DNA from: Cellulomonas dongxiuzhuiae
Lineage (GTDB): Bacteria > Actinomycetota > Actinomycetes > Actinomycetales > Cellulomonadaceae
Reading direction: 5' to 3'
DNA: 64,000 bases
Assembly: GCF_018623035.1 (NCBI RefSeq)
Contig: NZ_CP076023.1
Coordinates: 2,108,001-2,172,000 of the forward strand
The notes beneath the pieces were generated by a model. That model worked only from the letters and a program-made list of their open reading frames with translations. It was not told where the DNA came from and ran no database searches. A program made the position numbers and the translations under genes. Positions within the stretch are counted from its first letter, which is position 1, and each line of letters begins with the position of its first letter. This document shows, one piece after another, positions 35,296 to 46,029 of this stretch.

Positions 35296-36170
35296 ATGCC
35301 CACCGCCGTCATGAGCGACCCGACCTCCGTCTTCGACAGGACGCGGGTGCGCCCGGGACGCAGGTCGCCGAGGCGGATGGGGCCGATGCGGGTGCGCACG
35401 AGGCGCGCGACGGGGTGGCCGACCTCCTCGAACACCCGGCGCACGACGCGGTTGCGGCCCTCGTGGAGCACGACCTCGACGAGGCTCGCGTGGCTGGCCA
35501 CCTGGACGATCTTGAACTCGTCGACCTGCACCGTGCCGTCCTCGAGCTCGATGCCGCGCTTGAGCTGCTGAGCGAGCGCCTCGCGGACGCGGCCCTCGAC
35601 CTCGACGAGGTACGTCTTGGGCACCCCGTGCGAGGGGTGCGCGAGCCGGTTGGCCAGCTCGCCGTCGTTGGTGAGCAGCAGCAGACCCTCGGAGTCGGCG
35701 TCGAGGCGCCCCACGTGGAAGAGCCGCTCCTCACGGTTGGCGACGTACTGCGCGAGCGAGGGGCGACCCTCGGGGTCGTGCATGGTCGACACCACGCCCA
35801 CCGGCTTGTTCAGCGCGAGGGTGATGATCGAGGAGTCCAGCTGCACGCGCATGCCGTCGACGTGGATGACGGCGGTCAGCGGGTCGACGCGCACGCCGAG
35901 CTCGGTGACGACCTGGCCGCCGACCGTGACGCGACCGGCCGCGATGAGCTCCTCGCAGGCGCGGCGCGAGCCGAGGCCCGCCGAGGCGAGCACCTTCTGC
36001 AGCCGCACGCCCTCGGGGTCGTGCACGTCGATCGGCTCCGCGACCTGCGCCGGTCGTCGCGACCCGCGCTGCGGACCGCGCGGCCCCCGTCCGCCGGTCC
36101 CGCCGCCCGGGCGGCCCGCACCCTCCGCGCGCCCGCCACCTCGGTGGCCACGCGCTCCCGTGCCGCTCAT
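35292..36170 (-). CDS. rluB: Pseudouridine synthase RluB-type (23S rRNA)
   Basis: The 292-residue enzyme has a basic glycine-rich N-terminal tail (residues 1-45), an S4 RNA-binding domain (about 54-105) and the RsuA/RluB/E/F catalytic domain with 'GRLDADSEGLLLLTNDG', which contains the catalytic aspartate. It isomerises uridine in the large ribosomal RNA. The ATG is fixed by an overlap with the scpB stop. scpA-scpB-rluB is a widely conserved order. Confidence 0.92.
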   Translation of the reverse strand: MSGTGARGHRGGGRAEGAGRPGGGTGGRGPRGPQRGSRRPAQVAEPIDVHDPEGVRLQKVLASAGLGSRRACEELIAAGRVTVGGQVVTELGVRVDPLTAVIHVDGMRVQLDSSIITLALNKPVGVVSTMHDPEGRPSLAQYVANREERLFHVGRLDADSEGLLLLTNDGELANRLAHPSHGVPKTYLVEVEGRVREALAQQLKRGIELEDGTVQVDEFKIVQVASHASLVEVVLHEGRNRVVRRVFEEVGHPVARLVRTRIGPIRLGDLRPGRTRVLSKTEVGSLMTAVGM

Positions 36171-36835
36171 CGTCCGTCCTCTCGTCCGTGGGTGTTGTTG
36201 TCGATGCCCTCCAGCGACTCGATGTCCGGCAGGTAGGGCGCCAGCGGGGGCAGCTCGTCGAGGCTCGACAGTCCCATCCGCTCCAAGAAGTATCCCGTGG
36301 TCCCGTAGAGGACTGCACCAGTCGCCGCGTCCTGCCCGATCTCGGCGACCAGCCCGCGGGTCGACAGGGTGCGCATGACGCCGTCCACGTTGACCCCGCG
36401 GACCGCGGAGACCTGTCCCCGGCTGACCGGCTGGCGGTACGCCACGACGGCCAGGGTCTCCAGCGCGGCCTGCGTGAGCCGCTGGGTCTGGCCGTCGACG
36501 ACGAACCGCCCCACGACGTCGCCGTACGCACCGGCCGAGTAGATGCGCCAGCCGTCCCCGGCGCGGCGCAGCTCGAAGCCGCGCGGGCGCGTGCCCCGCT
36601 CGCCGCGGTACTCGGCGGCGAGCTCGGCGAGCAGCTCCTCGACGCGGTCCGTGGGCAGCGCGAGCGTGGTCGCCAGCCGCACGGCCGGGACCGGCTCGTC
36701 GACGACCATGAGCACGGCCTCGAGCGCGGCGAGGGCCCCGCCGGGCAGCGTGTCGACGTCGAATGCGAGCTCGTCGACCGCCGGGTCGTCGGCCGCGTCG
36801 CCCGCGGTGCCGTCGGGTGTGACGTGCTCGGTCAT
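36167..36835 (-). CDS. scpB: Segregation and condensation protein B
   Basis: The 222-residue protein has two winged-helix domains. Signature parts are 'LEAVLMVVDEPVPAVRLATTL' (about residues 38-58) and 'LTQAALETLAVVAYRQPVSRGQVSAVRGVNVDGVMRTLSTRGLV' (about 119-162). ScpB dimers bind ScpA and load the SMC complex on the chromosome. It overlaps scpA and rluB by four bases each. The acidic N- and C-terminal tails are typical for high-GC homologues. Confidence 0.94.
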   Translation of the reverse strand: MTEHVTPDGTAGDAADDPAVDELAFDVDTLPGGALAALEAVLMVVDEPVPAVRLATTLALPTDRVEELLAELAAEYRGERGTRPRGFELRRAGDGWRIYSAGAYGDVVGRFVVDGQTQRLTQAALETLAVVAYRQPVSRGQVSAVRGVNVDGVMRTLSTRGLVAEIGQDAATGAVLYGTTGYFLERMGLSSLDELPPLAPYLPDIESLEGIDNNTHGREDGR

Positions 36836-37785
36836 GGTCCGGCCTCCAGCTCGGCGGGTGCGGCGACGTCCTCGACGGGCAGCGGGCCCGTGGCGTCCTC
36901 GCGGTCGAAGTCGTCGGAGACGGCGATCTCGCCGTCGTCGGTGCCGGTCCAGCGCACGGTCAGCTCACCGAGCGGCTCGACCTGGTCGAAGGACACCGCG
37001 CCCTCGCGGAAGAGCTCGAGCAGCGCGAGGAACCGCACGACCACGACCACGGGCTCGGTGGCGTCCGCGGTCAGGGCCCGGAACGTCGTCGCGCCGTCGC
37101 GCCGCAACCGGTCGACCAGCACGGCGGCCTGCTCGCGGACGCTGACGAGCGGTGCGTGCAGGTGGCTGATGTCGACGCCGGGCGGCGGCGCCTTGGGCGC
37201 GAGCGCGCGCGCCGCGAGCACCGCCAGCTGCTCGGGCCCCATCTGCCAGACCAGTTCGGGCAGCAGCGCCGCCAGGTGCGGCTCCAGCTCGACGTTGCGC
37301 CCGTGACGGCGCGCACCCGCCTCGAGCTGGGCGCCGAGGTCGGCGGCGACGACCTTGTACGCGCGGTACTGCAGCAGGCGCGCGAACAGTAGGTCGCGCG
37401 CCTCCAGCAGCTCGAGGTCCTCGGCGTCCTCGACCTGCGCGGACGGCAGCAGGCGCGCAGCCTTGAGGTCGAGCAGCGTCGCGGCGACGAGCAGGAACTC
37501 GCTGGCCTGGGACAGGTCCCAGTCCTTGCCGCCGAGCGCGGCGGCACGCTCGCCCGCCCGGATGTGCGCGATGAACTCGTCGGTGACCTGCGCCAGCGCG
37601 ATCTCGGTGATGTCGAGCTTGTGCTTGGCGATCAGCCCCAGCAGCAGGTCGAACGGGCCACTGAACACGTCGAGGTGGACCTCGAACCCGGACGACCCGG
37701 CAGGTGCGCTCTCCCCCGGCGCACCCTCCCCCGGCGTGCCCCGTCCGGTCGTGGCGTCGGGCCCGCCGTCAGGCGGCGTCGCCAC
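36832..37785 (-). CDS. scpA: Segregation and condensation protein A
   Basis: The 317-residue kleisin of the SMC-ScpAB complex contains the conserved N-terminal helix 'FEVHLDVFSGPFDLLLGLIAKHKLDITEIALAQVTDEFI' (about residues 33-71) that binds the SMC neck, and a C-terminal winged helix (about 220-290). A disordered Gly/Pro start (1-30) and an acidic tail flank the fold. It overlaps the parA-like gene by 17 bases, so translation of the two is probably coupled. Confidence 0.93.
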   Translation of the reverse strand: MATPPDGGPDATTGRGTPGEGAPGESAPAGSSGFEVHLDVFSGPFDLLLGLIAKHKLDITEIALAQVTDEFIAHIRAGERAAALGGKDWDLSQASEFLLVAATLLDLKAARLLPSAQVEDAEDLELLEARDLLFARLLQYRAYKVVAADLGAQLEAGARRHGRNVELEPHLAALLPELVWQMGPEQLAVLAARALAPKAPPPGVDISHLHAPLVSVREQAAVLVDRLRRDGATTFRALTADATEPVVVVVRFLALLELFREGAVSFDQVEPLGELTVRWTGTDDGEIAVSDDFDREDATGPLPVEDVAAPAELEAGP

Positions 37786-38632
37786 GCGCCACGAGCTCGC
37801 GGGCGAGCTGGCGGTAGGCCACGGCGCCGGCGTGCGTCGGTGCGTACTGCGTGATCGGCTCGGCGGCCACGGTCGCGTCGGGGAACTTCACGGTGCGGCC
37901 GATGACGGTGTGCAGCAGGGTGTCGCCGAAGGCCTCGCGGACGCGGGTGACGACCTCGCGGGCGTGCAGCGTGCGCGAGTCGTACATCGTCGCCAGGATG
38001 CCGTCGACCTCGAGGCGCGGGTTGAGCCGGTCGCGCACCTTCTCGATCGTCTCGACGAGCAGCGCGACGCCGCGCAGCGCGAAGAACTCGCACTCCAGCG
38101 GGATGAGCACGCCGTGCGCCGCGGTGAGCGCATTGACGGTCAGCAGGCCCAGGGACGGCTGGCAGTCGATGAACACGACGTCGTAGTCGTCCATGACGGG
38201 GCGCAGCACGCGCGACAGGACCGACTCGCGCGCGACCTCGCCGACGAGCTGGACCTCGGCCGCGGACAGGTCGATGTTGGCCGGCAGCAGGTCCAGGTTC
38301 GGCACGGCGGTGTGCCGCACGACCTCGTGGATGTCCGCGTCGCGCTCCATGAGCAGGTTGTAGACCGTGCGGTCCAGCTCGTGCGGGCTGATGCCGAGGC
38401 CCACGGACGCGGCGCCCTGCGGGTCGAAGTCGACGATGAGGACGCGCCGGCCGTACTCCGCGAGCGCGGCGGCCAGGTTGATGGTGGTCGTCGTCTTGCC
38501 GACGCCACCCTTCTGGTTGCACATCGCGATCACGCGCGCCGGCCCGTGCGACGCCAACGGCGCAGGCACGGGGAATACGGGCAGCGGGCGTCCCACCGCG
38601 TCGAGCGGCTGCTCGGTCGTGTCCTGGCTCAT
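37769..38632 (-). CDS. ParA/Soj-family ATPase
   Basis: The 287-residue ParA-type ATPase has the deviant Walker A 'NQKGGVGKTTTTINLAAAL' (about residues 40-58), Walker A-prime 'VDFDPQGAAS' and 'FIDCQPSLGLLT'. It is not next to parB, so it is probably not the main chromosome partition ATPase. The position upstream of scpAB is common in actinobacteria and suggests a link to chromosome organisation. The ATG at 38632 ('MSQDTTEQ') is favoured; an upstream ATG at 38707 adds a non-conserved stretch. Confidence 0.9.
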   Translation of the reverse strand: MSQDTTEQPLDAVGRPLPVFPVPAPLASHGPARVIAMCNQKGGVGKTTTTINLAAALAEYGRRVLIVDFDPQGAASVGLGISPHELDRTVYNLLMERDADIHEVVRHTAVPNLDLLPANIDLSAAEVQLVGEVARESVLSRVLRPVMDDYDVVFIDCQPSLGLLTVNALTAAHGVLIPLECEFFALRGVALLVETIEKVRDRLNPRLEVDGILATMYDSRTLHAREVVTRVREAFGDTLLHTVIGRTVKFPDATVAAEPITQYAPTHAGAVAYRQLARELVARGDAA

Positions 38633-38740
38633 CGGCTCACCATCTGCTCCCCGTCGCCCGTCCGGGCCCACCTCGCGGGACAACCTACCCGAGCAGGGCG
38701 CGTCCACCGGTGCGACAGACCGGGCGGCGTGCGATCCGCG

Positions 38741-39673
38741 TCATCTGGCGCGCGGGTGGCTGGCCGCGTAGACCTCGCGCATCGTGTCCGGCGTCACCAT
38801 CGTGTAGATCTGCGTGGTCGTCACCGACGCGTGCCCGAGCAGCTCCTGCACGACGCGCACGTCCGCACCGCCGGAGAGCAGGTGCGTCGCGAACGAGTGC
38901 CGCAGCGTGTGCGGGGACACGTGGTCCGAGCCGAGCCCCGCGCGCTCCGCCGCCACCCGCAGCACGGCCCAGGCGGACTGGCGGCTCAGCGGTGCGCCGC
39001 GGGTGTTGAGGAAGATCGACGCGGTGCCGCGTCCCGCGGCGGCGAGCGCGGGCCGACCGCGCACCAGGTACGCCTCGACGGCGCGGGCCGCGTACGAGCC
39101 GACCGGCACGACGCGTTCCTTGCGGCCCTTGCCGAGCAGGCGCACGGCCGCCCGGCCCGGCGTCAGGTCGAGGTCGTCGACGTCGAGCCCGACCGCCTCG
39201 GAGATGCGTGCGCCGGTCGAGTAGAGGAGCTCCAGCAGCGCGCGGTCACGCAGCGGCACGGGCCCGTCGCCGAGGCCTGCGGCGTCCAGCAGGCGGCCCA
39301 CGTCGTCGACCGAGATGGCCTTGGGCAGGCGGCGCGGCTGAGCGGGCGGGCGCACCTCGGCCGCCGCGTCCGTCGGCGCGAGGCCGTCGAGGGCGAGGAA
39401 CCGGTGCCAGCCGCGCAGCGCCACGATGCTGCGGGCGGCGGACGCCGGCGACAGCACGGCGCGGCCGTCGGAGCCGGTGCGCAGCACGATGACGTAGTCC
39501 TCGGCGTCGCGCTCGGTGATCTGCGCGGGGTCCGTGCGGCCCGCGGCACGCAGGTGCTCGACGTACCGCGTCAGGTCGCGCCGGTAGGCGGCCAGCGTGT
39601 GCACGGCCAGGCCGCGCTCGACCGTGAGGTGCGCGAGGTAGCCCTCGAGCGCGGCGGTCAGACGGTCGGCCAC
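38741..39673 (-). CDS. xerD: Tyrosine recombinase XerD
   Basis: The 310-residue recombinase resolves chromosome dimers at dif with XerC. It has the N-terminal SAM-like DNA-binding domain (residues 5-90) and the catalytic set: Arg in 'TGARISEA', Lys in '[10 protein letters not shown]', His-x-x-Arg in 'HTLRHSFA', His in 'LLGHAS' and the nucleophile Tyr in 'TTTQIYT' (about residue 291). Location between ctaB and parA-scpAB is the usual actinobacterial setting, so this is the housekeeping recombinase and not a phage integrase. Confidence 0.93.
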   Translation of the reverse strand: MADRLTAALEGYLAHLTVERGLAVHTLAAYRRDLTRYVEHLRAAGRTDPAQITERDAEDYVIVLRTGSDGRAVLSPASAARSIVALRGWHRFLALDGLAPTDAAAEVRPPAQPRRLPKAISVDDVGRLLDAAGLGDGPVPLRDRALLELLYSTGARISEAVGLDVDDLDLTPGRAAVRLLGKGRKERVVPVGSYAARAVEAYLVRGRPALAAAGRGTASIFLNTRGAPLSRQSAWAVLRVAAERAGLGSDHVSPHTLRHSFATHLLSGGADVRVVQELLGHASVTTTQIYTMVTPDTMREVYAASHPRAR

Positions 39674-39683
39674 GTCCGCGCTG

Positions 39684-40718
39684 TCACAGCGGGAGGAAGA
39701 CGTCCACCGCGACCGCGACGGACAGGAGCGTGAGGTACGTGATGGAGCCGTGGAACACCGTCATGGCGCGCAGCGGGGGGTGACGCGGGTCGCGGGCGCG
39801 ACGCAGCAGGCCGATGCACAGCCACAGGAACCAGGCGCCGAGCACGGCCGCGACCGCCGCGTAGACCCACGTCATGCCGCCGACGGGCACGAGCAGCAGC
39901 GAGCAGGCGATCATCGCGAGGGTGTAGAGGATCATCTGCCGCGCGACCCGCGTGTCGGCGGCCACCACGGGCAGCATGGGCACACCGGCGGCGGCGTAGT
40001 CGCGCCGGAACTTCATCGACAGCGGCCAGTAGTGCGGCGGCGTCCAGAAGAACACGACGCCGAACAGCAGCACCGCCTCCCAGGAGATCCCGCCGGTGAC
40101 GGCGGACCACCCGATGACGACCGGCATGCACCCGGCAGCGCCGCCCCACACGATGTTCTGCGGCGTGCGCCGCTTGAGGATCATCGTGTAGCCGACGACG
40201 TAGATGAGGATCGCCGAGGCGGTCCACATCGCCGACGCGGGGTTGACGACCAGCCACATCCACGTGAGCGACACCGCGCCCAGGACGAGGCCGAACACGA
40301 GCGCGGCGCGCGGCGTGATCCGGCCGGTGACGATCGGGCGCCGCCGCGTACGGTTCATCACCGCGTCGATGTCGTGCTCGAGGTACTGGTTGAGCGTGTT
40401 CGCCGCGCCCGCGGCGCCCGCGCCCCCGACGAGCGTCGCGGCGACCAGGGCGAGCGAGGGCAGGCCCCGCGCGGCCAGGAACATCGTGGGGATCGTGGTG
40501 ATGAGCAGGAGCTCGATGACGCGCGGCTTGGTCAGCGCCACATAGGCACCGACCGTGCCCAGCGCCGTCGACGACGTGCGGGCGAGGCGGCCGCGCGGCG
40601 CCGCGGCCGTGGCTGCGTCGACGGGGCCTTGCGGCTCATCCCCGTCCACCGGGGCTGCCGGGCCGACGACGGCACCAGGGCTGCTCACGTCGGGCGACGC
40701 GGGGGTGGACAGGCGCAC
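39684..40718 (-). CDS. ctaB: Protoheme IX farnesyltransferase (haem O synthase)
   Basis: The 344-residue integral membrane enzyme transfers a farnesyl group to haem B for the aa3-type cytochrome oxidase. It has the UbiA-family prenyl-diphosphate site '[22 protein letters not shown]' (about residues 106-127), a second region '[20 protein letters not shown]', and about eight to nine membrane segments. The N-terminal 55 residues are a hydrophilic, low-complexity extension. The start is taken as GTG 40718 with a GGAGA site upstream. It ends ten bases before xerD and diverges from the transketolase operon. Confidence 0.93.
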   Translation of the reverse strand: MRLSTPASPDVSSPGAVVGPAAPVDGDEPQGPVDAATAAAPRGRLARTSSTALGTVGAYVALTKPRVIELLLITTIPTMFLAARGLPSLALVAATLVGGAGAAGAANTLNQYLEHDIDAVMNRTRRRPIVTGRITPRAALVFGLVLGAVSLTWMWLVVNPASAMWTASAILIYVVGYTMILKRRTPQNIVWGGAAGCMPVVIGWSAVTGGISWEAVLLFGVVFFWTPPHYWPLSMKFRRDYAAAGVPMLPVVAADTRVARQMILYTLAMIACSLLLVPVGGMTWVYAAVAAVLGAWFLWLCIGLLRRARDPRHPPLRAMTVFHGSITYLTLLSVAVAVDVFLPL

Positions 40719-40915
40719 GCGCTTCGGTCTCCGTTCGGGAGGTCGGACCGGGGCTGCCGCCGACCTGACGGCGGGGCAGCCGGGACCGAGGTCCCGTCCG
40801 CCATGGTACGCACCCTGCCCGCCGGGCGGGGAGGCGCCACCCTCACGCGAGCGAGCCTGGCACGTGAGATCCGTCGCACCGCGGGACGCCGAGCGGGCCC
40901 CGGCGCCACCACGCT

Positions 40916-40937
40916 GGGTGGCAATCGATTGCCACCC
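40916..40937. promoter_or_regulatory. Perfect 22-base palindrome upstream of the pentose phosphate operon
   Basis: The half-site GGGTGGCAATC is followed directly by its exact reverse complement, with a central CG. Even palindromes centred on CG are typical of LacI-family operators. It lies about 36 bases upstream of the TATAGG box of tkt and about 200 bases from ctaB. No LacI-type gene is in the window. Confidence 0.6.
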
Positions 40938-40972
40938 CGGTGGACCGGGTGAGCATGACCACGTCCCTGCGC

Positions 40973-40978
40973 TATAGG
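40973..40978 (+). promoter_or_regulatory. Putative -10 box of the tkt operon
   Basis: TATAGG matches five of six positions of a TATAAT-type box; the -35 region is weak. The assignment rests partly on the identical TATAGGCTCG word in the gap promoter. Confidence 0.35.
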
Positions 40979-41105
40979 CTCGCCAGCAGCAGACATCCCC
41001 GTCCGACGATGCGACGGGGCCCCAGCCGGACGCACCGCTCTCGCGGCCGCTGACCGGAGACGCTCGGAACGACGCCCCGCGCGTGCGGGACGGGAATGAG
41101 GTGCG

Positions 41106-43274
41106 GTGAACGCGAAGGCTCCCCTGGCCACCAAGGTCGGCTGGTCCGACCTTGACCTGCGTGCGGTGGACACCACCCGCGTGCTCGCGGCGGACGCGGT
41201 CGAGAAGGTCGGCAACGGGCATCCCGGTACGGCGATCAGTCTCGCGCCTGCCGCCTACCTGCTCTACCAGACCGTCATGCGGCACGACCCGACCGACCCC
41301 CACTGGCTCGGTCGCGACCGGTTCGTGCTGTCGGCGGGGCACTCCAGCCTCACGCAGTACATCCAGCTCTACCTGGCCGGTTTCGGGCTGGAGCTCGAGG
41401 ACCTCGAGGCGCTGCGCACGTGGGGCTCCAAGACCCCGGGCCACCCCGAGTACCGGCACACCGCCGGCGTCGAGATCACGACCGGCCCCCTGGGCCAGGG
41501 CCTGGCGTCCGCGGTCGGCTTCGCGATGGCGGCGCGCCGCGAGCGCGGCCTGCTCGACCCCGAGGCCGCCCCGGGCACCAGCCCGTTCGACCACCACGTG
41601 TACGTCATCGCCTCCGACGGCGACCTGCAGGAGGGCGTGACGAGCGAGGCCTCGTCGATCGCCGGCACGCAGGAGCTCGGCAACCTCGTCGTGCTGTGGG
41701 ACGACAACCACATCTCGATCGAGGGCGACACCCAGATCGCCTTCACCGAGGACGTGCTCAAGCGCTACGAGTCCTACGGCTGGCACGTCCAGTTCGTCGA
41801 CTGGACCGCCGGTGGCGAGTACCGCGAGGACGTCGACGCGCTGCACGCCGCGATCGAGGCCGCCAAGGCCGTGACGGACAAGCCGTCGTTCATCGGCCTG
41901 CGCACGCTCATCGCGTGGCCCACCCCCGGCAAGACCGACGACCACTCGTCGCACGGCTCGAAGCTGGGCGGCGACGCGATCCGCGGCCTGAAGGAGGTCC
42001 TCGGCTTCGACCCCGAGAAGACCTTCGAGGTCGCGCCCGAGGTCATCGCGCACACGCGGTCGCTCGCCGACCGCGCCGCCACCGAGCGGGCGGCGTGGCA
42101 GGAGGCCTTCGACGCGTGGGCCGCCGCCAACCCCGACCGCAAGGCGCTGCTGGACCGCCTGCGCGCCGACGCGCTGCCCGAGGGCTGGACCGAGGCGCTG
42201 CCGACGTTCCCCGCCGGCAAGTCCGTCGCGACGCGCGCCGCGTCCGGCGAGGTGCTGTCCGCGCTCGCGCCCGTGCTGCCCGAGCTGTGGGGCGGCTCGG
42301 CCGACCTCGCGGGCTCGAACAACACGACGATGAAGGGTGAGCCGTCCTTCCTGCCGGCGCACCGCTCGTCGCACGAGTTCGCCGGCGACGAGTTCGGTCG
42401 CACGCTGCACTTCGGCATCCGCGAGCACGCGATGGGGTCCATCCTGTCGGGCATCCGCCTGCACGGCCTGACCCGGCCCTACGGCGGCACGTTCTTCACG
42501 TTCTCGGACTACATGCGTGGCGCGGTGCGCCTCGCGGCGCTCATGGGCGTCAACGTCACCTACGTGTGGACGCACGACTCGATCGGCCTGGGCGAGGACG
42601 GCCCCACGCACCAGCCCGTCGAGCACCTCACCGCCGTCCGCGCGATCCCGGGCCTCGCCGTCGTGCGTCCCGCGGACGCCAACGAGACGGCCGCCGCCTG
42701 GCGGGCGACGCTGGAGCGGACCGACGGACCCGTGGCGCTCGTCCTCACGCGGCAGAACGTGCCGACGTACCCGCGCGGCGAGGACGGCTTCGCCACGACC
42801 GACGGCGTCACGCGCGGCGCGTACGTGCTGCTCGAGGCGTCGTCCGGCACGCCGGACGTCGTGCTCATCGGCACGGGCTCCGAGGTGCAGCTCGCGGTCG
42901 AGGCGCGCGAGACGCTCGAGGCGGCCGGTGTCGCCACGCGCGTCGTGTCCGCGCCGTGCCTCGAGTGGTTCGCCGAGCAGGACGAGGAGTACCGCGAGTC
43001 GGTGCTGCCCTCGGCCGTGCGCGCACGCGTGTCGGTCGAGGCCGGTATCGCGATGTCGTGGCACAAGATCGTCGGCGACGCCGGCCGTTCGGTGTCCATC
43101 GAGCACTACGGCGCCTCGGCCGACTACCAGACGCTGTACCGCGAGTTCGGGATCACCGCCGAGGCCGTCGTGGCCGCGGCACACGAGTCGCTCGCCGCGG
43201 CGCGCGGGGACGACCGGTCGGCCAGCGCCCCCGGCACCCCGACGCAGTCGGGGACGGGCGACCTGCCCGCCTGA
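41106..43274 (+). CDS. tkt: Transketolase
   Basis: The 722-residue thiamine-diphosphate enzyme moves two-carbon units between sugar phosphates in the non-oxidative pentose phosphate pathway. It has '[13 protein letters not shown]' (residues 37-49), the ThDP motif '[13 protein letters not shown]...WDDN' (about 173-205), the transketolase signature '[12 protein letters not shown]' (about 498-509) and the C-terminal domain. A poorly conserved 20-residue tail ends the protein. The GTG at 41106 gives the normal N-terminus. First gene of tkt-tal-zwf-opcA-pgl. Confidence 0.97.
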   Translation: MNAKAPLATKVGWSDLDLRAVDTTRVLAADAVEKVGNGHPGTAISLAPAAYLLYQTVMRHDPTDPHWLGRDRFVLSAGHSSLTQYIQLYLAGFGLELEDLEALRTWGSKTPGHPEYRHTAGVEITTGPLGQGLASAVGFAMAARRERGLLDPEAAPGTSPFDHHVYVIASDGDLQEGVTSEASSIAGTQELGNLVVLWDDNHISIEGDTQIAFTEDVLKRYESYGWHVQFVDWTAGGEYREDVDALHAAIEAAKAVTDKPSFIGLRTLIAWPTPGKTDDHSSHGSKLGGDAIRGLKEVLGFDPEKTFEVAPEVIAHTRSLADRAATERAAWQEAFDAWAAANPDRKALLDRLRADALPEGWTEALPTFPAGKSVATRAASGEVLSALAPVLPELWGGSADLAGSNNTTMKGEPSFLPAHRSSHEFAGDEFGRTLHFGIREHAMGSILSGIRLHGLTRPYGGTFFTFSDYMRGAVRLAALMGVNVTYVWTHDSIGLGEDGPTHQPVEHLTAVRAIPGLAVVRPADANETAAAWRATLERTDGPVALVLTRQNVPTYPRGEDGFATTDGVTRGAYVLLEASSGTPDVVLIGTGSEVQLAVEARETLEAAGVATRVVSAPCLEWFAEQDEEYRESVLPSAVRARVSVEAGIAMSWHKIVGDAGRSVSIEHYGASADYQTLYREFGITAEAVVAAAHESLAAARGDDRSASAPGTPTQSGTGDLPA

Positions 43275-43357
43275 CGATGGAACGTGGCGGGGCCGCCCCC
43301 GGGCGGCCCCGCCACGCGCAGGACGCGAAGGACCTCGTGCGACGAAGGGGAACGACC

Positions 43358-44491
43358 ATGACCTCCATCACCACCCCCCTGCACGCGCTGCGGGACGCGG
43401 GCGTGGCCGTCTGGCTCGACGACCTGTCCCGCCAGCGGATCGCCTCGGGAGGGCTGAGCGACCTCGTCGCACGCGGCGTCGTCGGCATCACGACGAACCC
43501 GACGATCTTCGCCTCCGCGGTGTCGCAGGGTGACGCGTACGACGCGCAGCTGCGCACGCTCGCGGCCGACGGCGCGGCCGTCGAGGAGGCCGTCCTGCGG
43601 ATCACGACCGACGACGTCCGCGACGCGTGCGACGTCCTGCGGCCCGTCTACGACGCGACCGACGGCCTCGACGGCCGGGTGTCGATCGAGGTGGACCCGC
43701 GCCTGGCACGCGACACCGCGGCCACGATCGCGTCGGCCGAGACCCTGTGGTCCGAGATCGAGCGACCCAACCTGTTCATCAAGATCCCTGCGACCGTCGA
43801 GGGACTGCCGGCGATCACGGCTGCGCTCGCGCAGGGCATCAGCGTCAACGTCACGCTGATCTTCTCGCTGCAGCGCTACCGGGCGGTGCTCGAGGCGTTC
43901 CTCGACGGGATCGAGCAGGCGCACGCCGCCGGGCTCGACCTGGCGCCCATCACGTCCGTGGCGTCGTTCTTCGTCTCGCGCGTCGACGCCGCGATCGACC
44001 CCCGGCTCGACGCCCTCGGCACCGAGGAGGCGGCCGCGCTGCGCGGCACGGCGGCGATCGCCAACGCGCGCCTCGCGTGGGGCGTGTACCAGGACGTCGT
44101 GACCGGCGAGCGGTGGCAGGCACTGGCGGCCGCCGGGGCACGCCCGCAGCGGCCCCTGTGGGCCTCGACCGGCGTGAAGGACCCGGCCTACCCCGACACC
44201 CGGTACGTCGACGAGCTTGTCGTGGCGGGCACCGTCAACACCATGCCGGAGAAGACGCTCGACGCCGTCGCGGACCACGGGAACGTGCGCGGCGACACCG
44301 TCAGCGGGACCCAGGACGCGTCGGCCGCGCTGCTCGACCGGATCGAGGCCCTGGGGATCTCGGTCGACGACGTGACCGAGCACCTCGAGACCGAGGGCCT
44401 GCAGAAGTTCGAGGTGTCGTGGACCGAGCTCCTGGGCACCGTCGAGGCCGGCCTCGCGCGCGCCGCCGACGCGGCCGAGGCGAGCAGGTGA
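43358..44491 (+). CDS. tal: Transaldolase
   Basis: The 377-residue class I aldolase-type transaldolase has '[13 protein letters not shown]' (residues 42-54), the Schiff-base lysine in '[12 protein letters not shown]' (about 143-154), '[13 protein letters not shown]' and '[14 protein letters not shown]'. It is the long actinobacterial form. ATG 43358 follows GAAGGGGA. The stop is in a GTGA overlap with zwf, so the two are coupled. Confidence 0.96.
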   Translation: MTSITTPLHALRDAGVAVWLDDLSRQRIASGGLSDLVARGVVGITTNPTIFASAVSQGDAYDAQLRTLAADGAAVEEAVLRITTDDVRDACDVLRPVYDATDGLDGRVSIEVDPRLARDTAATIASAETLWSEIERPNLFIKIPATVEGLPAITAALAQGISVNVTLIFSLQRYRAVLEAFLDGIEQAHAAGLDLAPITSVASFFVSRVDAAIDPRLDALGTEEAAALRGTAAIANARLAWGVYQDVVTGERWQALAAAGARPQRPLWASTGVKDPAYPDTRYVDELVVAGTVNTMPEKTLDAVADHGNVRGDTVSGTQDASAALLDRIEALGISVDDVTEHLETEGLQKFEVSWTELLGTVEAGLARAADAAEASR

Positions 44492-46029
44492 GCCCCGCGA
44501 AGGTCGGACCGCACGAGAACCCGCTGCGCGACGCGCGCGACCGGCGGCTGCCGCGGATCGCCGGACCCTGCGGCCTGGTCATCTTCGGTGTGACGGGCGA
44601 CCTCGCCCGCAAGAAGCTCATGCCCGCGGTGTACGACCTGACGAACCGCGGGCTGCTGCCCCCCGGGTTCGCCCTGACGGGCTTCGCACGTCGCGACTGG
44701 GAGACGCAGGACTTCGAGGAGGTCGTCCACGACTCCGTCAAGCAGTACGCGCGCACGCCGTTCCGCGAGGCGACCTGGCGTCAGCTGTCCGAGGGCATCC
44801 GCTTCGTGCAGGGGACGTTCGACGACGACGACGCGTTCGACCAGCTCAGCAAGACGGTCGAGGAGCTCGACGTCACGCGCGGCACCGGGGGGAACCACGC
44901 GTTCTACCTGTCGGTGCCCCCGAGCTCGTTCCCGGTCGTGTGCCAGCAGCTCGCGCGCTCGGGCCTCTCGCAGCCGAAGGAGGGCACCTGGCGGCGCGTC
45001 GTCATCGAGAAGCCGTTCGGTCACGACCTCGAGTCGGCGCGCGAGCTCAACGACATCGTGTCCCAGGTCTTCCGGCCCGACGACATCTTCCGGATCGACC
45101 ACTACCTGGGCAAGGAGACGGTCCAGAACCTGCTGGCCCTGCGCTTCGCGAACCAGCTGTTCGAACCGATCTGGAACGGCAACTACGTCGACCACGTGCA
45201 GATCACCATGGCCGAGGACATCGGCATCGGCGGCCGCGCGGGGTACTACGACGGCATCGGCGCGGCCCGCGACGTGATCCAGAACCACCTGCTCCAGCTC
45301 CTCGCGCTGACCGCGATGGAGGAGCCCGTGTCGTTCGACGCGGCCGCCCTGCGCGCGGAGAAGACCAAGGTGCTCTCGGCGCTGCGGCTCCCCCGCGACC
45401 TCGGCCGCAACACGGCCCGCGGGCAGTACACGGCCGGCTGGCAGGGCGGCGAGAAGGTCGTCGGGTACGCCGAGGAGGAGGGCTTCAACCCCCACTCCAC
45501 GACGGAGACCTACGCGGCCATCCGTGTCGACATCGACACCCGCCGGTGGGCGGGTGTGCCGTTCTACCTGCGGACCGGCAAGCGGCTGGGACGCCGCGTC
45601 ACCGAGATCGCGGTGGTCTTCAAGAAGGCGCCCCACCTGCCGTTCGAGGCGACCGCGGCATCGGAGCTCGGCAAGAACGCGCTGGTCATCCGCGTGCAGC
45701 CCGACGAGGGCGTCACGCTGCGGTTCGGCGCGAAGGTGCCCGGCACGGCGATGGAGGTGCGCGACGTCACGATGGACTTCGGGTACGGCCACGCGTTCAC
45801 GGAGTCCTCCCCCGAGGCGTACGAACGTCTCATCCTCGACGTCCTGCTCGGCGACCCGCCGCTGTTCCCGCAGCACGAGGAGGTCGAGCTCTCCTGGAAG
45901 ATCCTCGACCCCGTGACCGAGTACTGGGCCTCCAAGGGCACGCCGGACGAGTACCGCGCCGGCACGTGGGGGCCGGCGTCGGCCGACGAGATGATGGCGC
46001 GCGACGGTCGTGCCTGGAGGCTCCCGTGA
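44488..46029 (+). CDS. zwf: Glucose-6-phosphate 1-dehydrogenase
   Basis: The 513-residue enzyme makes 6-phosphogluconolactone and NADPH. It shows the nucleotide motif '[16 protein letters not shown]' (about residues 32-47), '[12 protein letters not shown]' and the substrate motif '[13 protein letters not shown]' with the catalytic histidine region (about 201-213). The GTG at 44488 overlaps the tal stop. OpcA, encoded next, activates this enzyme in actinobacteria. Confidence 0.97.
   Translation: MSPAKVGPHENPLRDARDRRLPRIAGPCGLVIFGVTGDLARKKLMPAVYDLTNRGLLPPGFALTGFARRDWETQDFEEVVHDSVKQYARTPFREATWRQLSEGIRFVQGTFDDDDAFDQLSKTVEELDVTRGTGGNHAFYLSVPPSSFPVVCQQLARSGLSQPKEGTWRRVVIEKPFGHDLESARELNDIVSQVFRPDDIFRIDHYLGKETVQNLLALRFANQLFEPIWNGNYVDHVQITMAEDIGIGGRAGYYDGIGAARDVIQNHLLQLLALTAMEEPVSFDAAALRAEKTKVLSALRLPRDLGRNTARGQYTAGWQGGEKVVGYAEEEGFNPHSTTETYAAIRVDIDTRRWAGVPFYLRTGKRLGRRVTEIAVVFKKAPHLPFEATAASELGKNALVIRVQPDEGVTLRFGAKVPGTAMEVRDVTMDFGYGHAFTESSPEAYERLILDVLLGDPPLFPQHEEVELSWKILDPVTEYWASKGTPDEYRAGTWGPASADEMMARDGRAWRLP

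Larger units (their letters stand above)
40719..41105. other. Divergent intergenic region between ctaB and tkt
   Basis: The 387 bases contain no credible gene. They hold the ctaB leader at the left end, a perfect 22-base palindrome (40916-40937) and a TATAGG -10-like box (40973-40978) for the tkt operon, giving a leader of roughly 120 bases. The same TATAGGCTCG word recurs in the gap promoter. Confidence 0.6.

Noticed and set aside
37769-38632. Plasmid or chromosomal parAB partition locus
   Set aside because: No parB or parS-like repeats are adjacent; the setting before scpAB is the usual chromosomal one for this extra ParA-like protein.
38741-39673. Phage-type integrase that could explain an island at the tRNA
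   Set aside because: Sequence and neighbours (ctaB, parA, scpAB) identify it as the housekeeping XerD recombinase.
39684-43184. Very long open frame on the minus strand running through ctaB and opposite tkt
   Set aside because: Only the ctaB part matches a protein family. The rest is the antisense of transketolase and exists because stop codons are rare at this GC content.
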